Of a stretch of DNA of 64,000 nucleotides, positions 55,436-64,000 are shown one piece after another. Both the position numbers and the translations under genes were made by a program. Below the pieces are notes generated by a model. The model was not told the origin of the DNA. It searched no databases and saw only the letters and a list, made by a program, of their open reading frames with translations. This stretch comes from Rhizopus arrhizus (taxonomy: Eukaryota > Mucoromycota > Mucoromycetes > Mucorales > Rhizopodaceae), in contig JAKZZE010000004.1 in assembly GCA_024220505.1 (NCBI GenBank), forward strand, positions 1,240,001-1,304,000, written 5' to 3'. The stretch's first letter is position 1. Each line of letters starts with the position of its first letter.

Positions 55436-58400
55436 ATGACAGAAGAAGAAGAAGAACAGGTTAAACAGCAACTGATTCCAAAAGTAGTCAATATAGTCAG
55501 TAAGAACGCAAATGAAAAACCACCTAAACTCAATCGAATGTCATCTCCAGAAACTTCACCTTCTCCTCCATCTTCACCTACCATAAGGCGATTTCCATTA
55601 CCCAAACTATATCGACTTTCAAGACATTACAAACTGAGTATATTATTTCTTATACTCTTTTCAGTTGCTTCTATTGGAATCATCTTGGATTCATTCTTAC
55701 ATCACCAACGGGATGTCTCGGGTTGCCAACAAAGTTATACGAGACCACAATACATTAAACAAACTGGCTTTGATAGTGAAATGACTCGTTTTGCTGGGAA
55801 ATACAGTCTTTATCTTTACAGAGAAAAAGGAGTGGATTTAACTGATCGAGTAAGAACATACTGTCGATGGCCTATTTTCTTTTGCTTTACTAAACAGTTT
55901 TGAAAGCCAACAGGTGTGCCAGTCTTATTTATTCCTGGTCATGCTGGTAGCTATAAACAAGTTAGATCCTTAGCTGCAGAAGCTGCTATTTATTATTATT
56001 CACATTATGAAAATAATCTTTACAAATGGCAGCAAGGAACAAGAAATTTGGATTTCTTTACCGGTAAATAGTAATAATCAATTTCATGTATTTCATTCTC
56101 TGATTCACACTGCATTTTCAGTTGATTTCAATGAGGAATTCTCCGCTCTTCACGGTCAATCGATACTTGAACAAGCCGAATATCTAAATGACGCTATTGA
56201 CTATATTCTCAAACTTTATCCTCAAACACGCAAGACAGATCCTACAACATTACCTGATGCTACTTCTGTCATTGTCATTGGTCACTCTATGGGTGGCGTC
56301 GTTGCTCGTACCATGTTTACTACGCACAATTATCAGCAGGGCACGATTAATACAGTCATTACGATGTCAACGCCTCATCTTTTACCGCCTGTTCCCTTTG
56401 ATTGGAAAATATCTGAATTGTATGATGACATTCACCGATTTTGGCAGGAAAGGAAGAAAGATGTGCTAAAGGATGTGGCGATTGTTTCGATTGCTGGTGG
56501 TACATTGGATAATACAGTTTGTTCAGATTCGACCAACATTGAGTCCATCGTACCCGCAACACATGGATTTACTGTCTTTTCAACAGCCGTGCCTTATGTC
56601 TGGACAGCTACAGATCATGTATCGATTCTGACATGTAATCAGCTCGTCAAAGTAGTCTCCAAAGCATTATTGGATGTAGTCGATATCCGAAGAGGATCAC
56701 AAACAAAACCCCTGGAAGATCGCATGCGTATTTTAAGAGGAGCTCTGTTGAGTGGTCTTGAAAATAGAAAAGGAGATGGCTCTGATCTTGAATTAGGTAA
56801 AGATCCACTTTCTGAAAAGTTTGTTCTTTAGTAACAATGATTATAGGTAACCTTAGTTTATTAAGTTTATCAGAATCAGACGTTCTTTATTTACCTCCTG
56901 GAAAAAGACTTGTCATTCAAGAGCAGCAGCAGCAGCAAGGAGAAAGCATGATTCTTTTACCAACTGTAGCTAATGCGAACGCGTTTGCTATCCTTTCAGA
57001 TGATAAAATTGGTGATGGCGGAAGGTTTGAGTTGTTTTTATGCTCCAAACGATTTTCCGATTTGGTTTGTCGAGCGATCAACTCGATTGCAATACCTATT
57101 CCTGCCTCTACTGAAACGTATATTCACCCTTTTTCTGGAAACACATTTTCATTTGCTAGTATTGAATTTGAAGAGATGGGAAATAATGATTACCTTGGTA
57201 TTATGGATAAAGACACGACAGATAAAAGATTTTTGGTGGCTGAACCGTTTGATACAAGAATGAATCGTCAGGTCATTCATCAATCTATGCTCTGTAAGTG
57301 TCTGAATTTATATACGATTTTTTTTTGACATGTTTTGCAGCGATCGCTTTAGAAGGAGTTCATGTCAAGACGAACGGTGGCATGTTTACGTCTGTTCGTA
57401 TTCCTTCTATCGAAAGCCCCATTTTGGCCTATCATCTCAAAATATCACGACCCAACTGCAGCGCCTCCCATTTTGCACCCTTTTTGCGCCAATCCATCTC
57501 AACCATGCATGAATCCAAATTTTATGTAAATTTAGCAGGGGATCACAAAGAGGAGACTGAGGTCTCAATTCATGGTCGAACAGCATTTGCCTCCATCATG
57601 AATTACCCTCGAGACCAAAACGGACTTTCCTTTCAGATCTGGATGGATCCAACTTGTTCTGAACCGCTGCAATTGGATTTATCGATTGATTGGTACGGAA
57701 GCGCAGGTCGTCTAGGGTTCAGAAATGGTATCATGTTGGCCACTTTTTCATTCATTGTCGTCGTCTTGGTATTTGCTTCACAAATCAAATGTTACAATGA
57801 CTCTGGTAAATGATATTCTTTATGATAAAAACAGGCATTCAACGCTTTATAGGTGTCTATCCACATTTTGGACAAGGATTATCATTCTGTCTTCAAAGAA
57901 GTCTACCTATTGTGATGCTATTAGTAACTATCTGCAGCATTGCTCAATGCACATCATCCAGTGACACTGTTTGGCTTAATAGCAAGATTTTATGGCAAGA
58001 TATCTTGACGGGAAACACAGACCCTTTCTTTTGGTGGATACCATTGGTTGGCTTATGGATCAGTTTGGGCATTGTCTGTTTACTTTGGTTGATGGTAGAG
58101 GGTACATTACGACTCTTTGCCTGTCTAACCGAATTTTGTCCACTTAATCTGTGGCCTATCTCTCGTCAGCAAGAGACGAGATACCAACAAATTCAACGAA
58201 GGACGATCACGACTTGCATCCTGTTTATGATGGTAGCTACTTGTATACCTTATCAGTTTGTATTTGTTGTTGCTTTCCTTGTCCAAATCATTGATTGTGT
58301 TAGAGCATTGTTAAGATGCAAAATACCAGTAAGTCCTTTTGATGTATTCGTGTGCAGTCATTCATGTTTTTTTTTATAGACAAAAGCAGGTGATTTGAAA

Positions 58401-58870
58401 AGGGAGAATAGATACAATTTCATGTTTTCTATTTTATTATTATTCTTTACTTTATTACCATTTAATTTGCCTATTCTTCTCGTTTGGATACGAAATATCT
58501 CTGTTCATTGGTTTGTACCATTCTCTTCAGATCACAGTGTTTTGGCTATTGCGCCCATCATGGTTTATGTCGAGATTTTGACCAGCAACCGAAAGATGTT
58601 GCCTCGTCAAAACAACAGGTAAAGAATATTTTATTTTGGGGAAATGCTTAGACTAATACAAGTAGATTTTGGAGTACGATTACTTATTTATTCATGTATT
58701 ATATTGTGATATACGCCTTTTTATTTGGTATCAAGTATACCCACTGGATTTACTTTTTAGCAAATCATCTCATCGCATGGTTTTTGTTGCTTCATTTTCG
58801 AGATTCACATTATAGCCGATTATCTTATCATTACTTGATGGATCATGTCGGTAGCAAGAAACAATCATAG
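55436..58870 (+). CDS. BST1: GPI inositol-deacylase (BST1/PGAP1)
   Basis: Eight exons close in frame: 55436-55849, 55907-56063, 56122-56796, 56847-57293, 57341-57805, 57835-58328, 58380-58618 and 58666-58870, 1031 aa. A cytosolic Ser/Pro-rich N terminus and one membrane helix (about 66-85) precede the lumenal lipase domain. That domain has PVLFIPGHAGSYKQ and the nucleophile Ser246 in VIGHSMGG. The C-terminal third has several membrane helices. The enzyme removes the acyl chain from the inositol of GPI-anchored proteins in the ER, needed for their export. Length is typical of the family. Confidence 0.95.
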
Positions 58871-58928
58871 ACAAGCTTAATATAATTTAATTTGTATACA
58901 CTTAATAAAAAACTCTTTTATTTTATAT

Positions 58929-59452
58929 TTAGTTCTTTTGAGCACGAACACCCTTGGCTTCACGGACCTTGCGTTCCTTCTTGGGTTGTTGAGAAGAGAT
59001 GATGGCAGAAGCACGGGCAACGGCAGCCTATACAAGCATACACGTTAAAAACAAAGTTTTATCATATTAATTTGACACTTACAGCACGGAGGTCGGGTCT
59101 GTACTTGTTACCACGAGCAATCAAGTTAGCAACAGACTTGGCAGTTTGACGACGAGTCTTGGCAATGACAACAGTGTTGGCAGACTTGGCAGGGGATTGT
59201 TCTTTGTTGGCCTTGCGCAAAGTGACACGGACACCACGAGCAGCAGGGATGATGGCAGCGTTCTAGTTTATGTCAACATCTTGTTCCTTTTTTCTCGCTA
59301 TGTATGTTTACCTTGTAGTTGGCAATACCAGAGTACTTGAAAGAGTTGATGTTCAACAAGTTGGAGGGTTCAGAAGAGAATTGAACATTTTGACGCTTAA
59401 CAAGGAAAGAGTTGTTGTTCTTGACGATGGACCAAACCAAATCAGCACTCAT
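58929..59452 (-). CDS. 60S ribosomal protein eL28
   Basis: Exons 59452-59312, 59262-59083 and 59027-58929, 139 aa, all junctions phase 0. It begins [20 protein letters not shown], the classic eL28 start, and has [18 protein letters not shown] near the C terminus. It is a structural protein of the large ribosomal subunit. The ATG directly follows a spliced acceptor (attag), and a GTAAGTG donor lies at about 59528, so a 5' UTR intron probably ends one base before the start codon. eL28 is missing from some yeasts but common in other fungi. Confidence 0.95.
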
Positions 59453-59528
59453 CTAATGTACACATTTGTGTTACTAAACTCTTCTTTTTTTTGTTTTGTT
59501 TTGAGCTTTGATGAATTGAGTCACTTAC

Positions 59529-60033
59529 GATGAAATATACGTTGAAAGAGAAAGAGAGAGAGAGAAAAAAAAAAGGGTTGTTTCGCTCTTCTTTGCTGAA
59601 CTTTTGAAAGCCGAAAAATTTTTTGGCAAGAGGGTTTGGTGGCTTGGCTAAAGAAATGCAGCAAATGCCTTTTTTTTTTTTTTTGGAAATATCAATATGA
59701 ATATCAACAAGCTTTTTTATGCGAGCCCTTTTCTCTTTTAAAAGTACAATAGCACAACCCTATTGTATATGGTAAAAAGAAATTATGTTTTGTTATCTTT
59801 CACGACGCGTTATTTGAACTTTTATGATTTCATTAATATTATTTTTTCTGGTCATTCAGTGTATCTCAAAATGAGCATATATGTTTTTTTTAAAAGAGAA
59901 TGTTTTATACTAATACATGTTAAGAGTATTATTCATATTCTAAAATTATACAGACACACAAAACAAAAGGAAGCCGTACAAGGGTCATTTTCTTGGTGTT
60001 GTAAAAATAAATAAATATTTACTGTTTTAGAAT
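59529..60033. other. Intergenic: eL28 promoter and 3' flank
   Basis: Purine tract (AGAGAGAGAGA) near 59545-59565 and a T tract near 59670. Contains the eL28 promoter and the 3' end of the succinyl-CoA ligase gene. No gene seen. Confidence 0.5.
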
Positions 60034-61296
60034 TTAAGCCAAACCAGCTTCCTTCATGGCCTTTTCTAAGGTGACACCCAACTTGGCAGGAGAGGGGGTA
60101 ACATGAACACCAGCACGTTCTAAGGCAGCAATCTTGTCTTGAGCACCACCCTTACCACCAGAGATGATGGCACCAGCATGACCTATAAGATAATATGAAT
60201 CATGTGTACTTTTACATCAGCATCATATACGTTACCCATACGACGACCAGGAGGAGCAGTCAAACCGGCAATGAAAGAAACAACAGGCTTAGGAACTTCT
60301 CTAGACAAGTTGTATTGCTTCAAGAATTCAGCAGCTTCTTCTTCAGCAGTACCACCAATTTCACCAATCATGATGATACCTATATTCAATATGAACATCG
60401 CCCTTCTCCCTCTTTTCATCTCTCTTTACCTTCAGTTTGTTCATCTTCTAAAAAGACCTTGAGACAGTCAATAAAGTTGGTACCATTCAAGGGATCACCA
60501 CCAATACCGACACACAAAGTTTGACCGAGGCCAACGTCAGTTGTTTGTTGAACAGCTTCATAAGTCAAGGTGCCTGAACGAGAGACAATACCGACCTTAC
60601 CACGCTTCAAGATGGAACCAGGCATGATACCAATCTTACATTGTTCAGCGGAGATCATACCAGGACAGTTGGGGCCGACCAAACGGGTCTTGCTTTGAGT
60701 CATCAAGGCTTGCTTAACGCGCACCATGTCATGTTGAGGAATACCTTCGGTAATAGCAACTACCAAGGGGATTTCAGCTTCAACAGCTTCCAAGATGGCT
60801 TGAGCAGCACCGGGAGGAGGAACATAGATAACACTAGCATCGGCCTTGGTAGCATCAGCGGCCTATGGATAACAAATATTAAAAACCTCCCATTTCCCGC
60901 GCTTCTAAATTACCTCACGGACGGTACCAAAAACAGGGAGACCAAGATGGGTTTGGCCAGCCTTCTTGGGTGAAACACCACCAACCATCTTGGTACCATA
61001 AGCAATAGCTTGTTCAGAGTGGAAAGTACCCTATATCCAATCCTATCAGTCCACACACACACTCTTTTTTTTTGTTTTGCGTCTTACCTGTTTACCGGTA
61101 AAACCTTGGCAGATAACCTTTGTTTGAGCGTTGATCATCAAGTTCTTGTAAGTGGACTCGTAACCACCGTTGTTGGCATAAGTACGGCGAGCGACTAGTT
61201 TCACGTGAATATTTTTTCCCATCCTATTTTCGCTGTGGTCTTACCGTTAGCAGTGGAGCGCAAGACTTTGGAAGCAATGTTGGTATTAAAAAGCAT
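60034..61296 (-). CDS. LSC1: Succinyl-CoA ligase alpha subunit
   Basis: Six exons: 61296-61245, 61195-61088, 61030-60914, 60862-60430, 60379-60236 and 60182-60034, about 333 aa. A short mitochondrial presequence precedes the CoA-binding domain ([18 protein letters not shown]). The ligase domain has VGPNCPGMI and the phosphorylated His in the [13 protein letters not shown] loop. With the beta subunit it makes ATP or GTP from succinyl-CoA in the TCA cycle. Exon 2 has one extra T at about 61139-61142 (AACTTTGATG where AACTTGATG keeps the frame). All other junctions close, so this is probably an assembly error in an important gene. Confidence 0.93.
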
Positions 61297-61718
61297 TTTG
61301 AATGTTAAAACCAGGGGAAAGAAGTAGAAAGAAAAAAAAAAAGTTTTCAAAATTTTTGAGGTCCTTAAACTGAAAGGGAAAGGAAGCAGAGTGACGTTGT
61401 TTTGTAGTTTGTCAATAGCCATTTCGGGAGAATTCGGGTAAATTTTCATTTTCAAAGCTATCAGATCACACAAGTCGCTTTGTGTCATTTTCTTGCAAAA
61501 GAGATCTGTTTTTTATTCGAATGATAGGAAAGTATGTGTTTACTTGTTGTGGAAGTAGGCCGTGAGAGGAGAATAGTGAAATCAATAGGTTCAGTTTGAC
61601 AAGGCAAGAAGGTGTCTTCAAAGATCATCTACTGATTAAAAGGAAAGAAAGAGGAGAGTGACGCGCCAATTAAATGCGTATTGCTTTTTTTTTTTTTTTT
61701 TGATCAACAAATAAATGT
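61297..61718. other. Intergenic: ligase promoter side
   Basis: 5' flank of the succinyl-CoA ligase gene and 3' flank of the unknown 489-aa gene; T tract at about 61686-61701. No gene supported. Confidence 0.5.
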
Positions 61719-63324
61719 TTATTCAGTAAAAAATGAAACGTGAGTAGAAGATGATGTGGCAGCGTTTCTTCTTTTCATCGTTGTTTCTGATGCAGCATCC
61801 ATTGGATCTTCTATGATATCGCAAGATTCTATAGATCCAATTGAACTTGACCTTCTTCTTAAATGTGATAAACCATGAAGTGAAGAAGGATAAAGAAATA
61901 CGTCTCGTTGCTCATGATGGTCTGTGGAAGCGTTGTTCATATTAGCTACTGCTCATACAAGGGTTAACTGACGTATATTTTTTTTAGAAATTTATTGTTA
62001 CCTTGGTTACTAGAGCTACTGCTTGCCAAATTATGACTGTTACTATGGTTGTCATTGCTGCTGTGATTGCTAGAGTCCACAAGATCATGATTACTATTAC
62101 TACTGCCACTGTTGTCGTTATTATTGTTGTGGATGTTATGATTGCTGCTACCACTTGTACAGTTATTGCCGTGTACTGTACTTGGACTACTGACAGTAGT
62201 AGTACCTTCATTATTACCATTCGCGTTTGCTGACAGGGAAGGTGGTGGAGAAGAAGTGACTGATCTTGAATGAAGCATACTCGCACAGTGATCTGTCGAT
62301 TCCTGTTCTGCATGTTCCAAATCAGGTGTAGACAGCCTGAGACGTTTGATATCATTCACGTCATTACTTGATGTTCTCCTGTGATGTCTTCTGTCATTTT
62401 GCTGTTGTGTCTTTTTACACAACTTGGCTCCCAACGCCTCTCGTTCTCTTCGAGCCGCCTCTTGAAGCATGACACATTTGACTTTATAATCAATATTGGC
62501 AGGACTTGTTAAATACATGAAAAATTCGGATAGTTTTGAAAAATCCCAATCTTTGGTAAAAACTCGCAGGAAACTTTCTCGTTGAGCATGGGTGGCTGAT
62601 GCATAAGGCGCAGATGATAGGACCATGGTGATGAGTGTGGTTGTATATTGAGTCGCCCAACTGTTTGTCAAGTGACGCAAAAGATGAGCTCTCCGTAGGT
62701 CACCTAATGATTATTGTTTAGATTTGAAAGAGAGGGATTATTGAAATACTTGCCTACTTCATCACACCAATCGGCTGTCACATATCTCACAAGTGTACTG
62801 ATACTCTCTAGTCTCCAATCACTAATAAGCCATTTAAGAGCATTGACGATACGAACTAAAGGATATTCATTGGCAATACGATGTAAATACATTGCTGTGA
62901 CCAACACGTTTTCTTCAGACTTGAGCCATGAATAAAAAGAAGCATCATAGAGTTGATCCATACATTTAATATTACGATAAACATCTTTCCAATTATTGTC
63001 ATCACTTGTATCTTTTGAAGCTGTATTTGATTTATTATGAAAAGGTACTGTTTTTGTATCTTCTTTTGTAGGTGCTGATGTGATTGTACTATCTAATTTG
63101 AAGTTGTTAACTATAATCTATAAAGCTCCATATGTGTTCTTACTGTGATTTTTTAATTTTGTGCCTGCCCATTCAGCAACTGTTAAACCATGAAGTGGAG
63201 TACGAGATGGCAAGTGAAAATCTAATTCGTTAGAATCACTGGGTATATTATATTGTAAAAAAGGGGTAGTTAATAAAGGTATATCGTTGTTGTTGTTGTT
63301 GTTGTTGTTGTTATTGTTTGTCAT
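61719..63324 (-). CDS. Unrecognised 489-aa protein
   Basis: Four exons close in frame: 63324-63144, 63110-62754, 62703-62002 and 61948-61719. The second intron starts with GC (G/GCAAGT), the rare but accepted donor class. The N terminus is a poly-Asn run, then LPSRTPLHGLTVAEWAGTKLKN. Residues about 100-280 look like stacked helices (SEENVLVTAMYLHRIANEYPLV, NALKWLISDWRLES, HLTNSWATQYTTTLITMVL), perhaps an ARM/HEAT-like fold. The rest is Ser/Asn/His-rich with two short basic patches (RRHHRRTS, MKRRNA). It could be a nuclear or regulatory factor; I do not name it. Confidence 0.75.
63285..63314. repeat. TTG/AAC microsatellite (poly-Asn)
   Basis: Ten consecutive TTG units on plus code a run of Asn at the start of the 489-aa protein. 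Likely length-variable. Confidence 0.8.
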
Positions 63325-63964
63325 AGTTGTGTATATGTTTGTAACGTAAATTTTGTTAAAAAGAAAGAGAGAGAGAAAAAAAAGATAGAAAAAATAAGTA
63401 TATTTATATTAAAATAAAAGCGGACAAAAAAAAACCTCTCTTTATTCCCCCCCCCCCATTTTTTATTTAATTATCGATCCACCTTCAAACTTTTTTTTTT
63501 TTACCACTTTAGCTTTATTTTTTTTTTTTTTGCTCATCTTTTCTCTTTCTTTTTAATTTTATGTTTTCTGAATGAATTCAAGGCATAAAAAAATCAAATT
63601 TTCTTTGTCTGCTATCATTGTTATTATTGTTTCTTTTTTTTTCTTTTTGTGTAATGCAGCTTGTACTACTCTTGTGAAAAATAAAAAAAGAATATTCACC
63701 ATTTATTTATCCTATCCTTTACAAAATGATGGGTTAAAATAGAAAACTTTTTCTTTTTAAAAAAAAGAAAGGGATGAGGAGAGAGGAGAAGAGGGAAAAA
63801 AAAAGAAAACTGTTTTATATTATTTTATGCCAAGGTCACCCTTTTCTTCATCACTTCGCAGCATCAGACGTCGGACATTCAATAACAGTCCATTCGCTGT
63901 TCATAGTTTCTTTTTTTCTCTTCTTTTTTTTCTTTCTTTTTTTTTAGATTTCAAAAAGCAAATA
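63325..63964. other. Divergent promoter region
   Basis: Between the 489-aa gene (-) and a gene starting at the right edge (+). Contains a C8-9 tract (about 63449-63458), several T tracts and an A/G-rich segment near 63760-63807. No further gene seen. Confidence 0.5.
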
Positions 63965-64000
63965 ATGGACGCAGCAAGTGATCTTCGACGTGGAACATAT
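63965..64000 (+). CDS. Possible 5' end of a gene running off the window
   Basis: ATG at 63965 after a pyrimidine-rich leader opens a frame MDAASDLRRGTY that is still open at the window edge. The GC content rises sharply here relative to the flank, as at the starts of neighbouring genes. Twelve codons are too few for identification. Confidence 0.45.
   Translation, partial: MDAASDLRRGTY

Noticed and set aside
62003..62233. 76-aa plus-strand ORF over the 489-aa gene
   Set aside because: Antisense of the Ser/Asn repeat region; consists of Ile/Val/Thr runs.
44637..63324. Biosynthetic gene cluster or horizontally acquired bacterial block
   Set aside because: The genes are unrelated housekeeping or signalling genes with fungal introns; nothing points to a cluster or transfer.

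Overview
The window reads as nuclear DNA of a fungus, most likely an early-diverging one (Mucoromycota, probably Mucorales). It is AT-rich, and all resolvable host genes have short GT-AG introns of about 45-110 nt. The host proteins are ordinary eukaryotic ones: eIF5A, eL28, succinyl-CoA ligase alpha, COX11, an NDUFA4-like subunit and a GPI inositol-deacylase. The transposon mix (Tnp2/Plavaka-like, an APE-type LINE, Ty3-like LTR elements, Tc1-like DNA elements) also fits. No species is assigned.

Left part (1-10.4 kb): an unrecognised spliced gene on +, then a convergent five-part (four-exon) Tnp2-family transposase on - with an open spliced reading frame of 875 aa. A gene-poor AT-rich stretch follows. 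Next is a full-length non-LTR retrotransposon (5261-10269, antisense). It lies inside a tRNA-Gly(TCC) gene, flanked by a 14-bp target duplication that equals the first 14 nt of the tRNA, so an intact tRNA is regenerated at 10270-10340.

Middle (10.4-43.4 kb): a nested transposon island with no host gene. I could order most insertions from target-site duplications (TSDs). RT1, a Ty3-like element at 10468-16309, has a candidate -1 frameshift site, most of pol deleted, and an unknown extra ORF; a Tc1-like element sits inside it. A chromodomain Ty3 element H has its 3' LTR split by element G (minus strand, 18834-35080) and by a Tc1-like element. G is in turn split by element F, by two Tc1-like elements and by solo LTRs. 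F is split by another Tc1-like element that itself holds a third Tc1-like copy and a solo LTR. An almost intact young Ty3 element I (35879-40890, identical LTRs) sits in the Tc1-like copy that interrupts H.

Right part (44.6-63.3 kb): a compact run of host genes. These are an F-BAR/RhoGAP protein (+), a PH-domain protein (+), COX11 (-), eIF5A (-), a DH-BAR-SH3 RhoGEF (-), an NDUFA4-like protein (-), a possible tiny gene (+), BST1/PGAP1 (+), ribosomal eL28 (-), succinyl-CoA ligase alpha (-), an unrecognised 489-aa protein (-), and the likely start of another gene at the right edge (+). Most exon models close in frame across every junction, which is the main evidence for them. Two genes (RhoGEF and succinyl-CoA ligase) each carry one single-base indel, at an A6 run and beside a T3 run, that looks more like an assembly error than decay.

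The most notable items are the tRNA-embedded LINE with a TAATG ORF1/ORF2 overlap, the -1 slippery site plus hairpin and unknown ORF3 of RT1, the long inverted repeats of one Tc1-like family, the amplified but transposase-dead Tc1-like family, and an 8-nt microexon in the NDUFA4-like gene.
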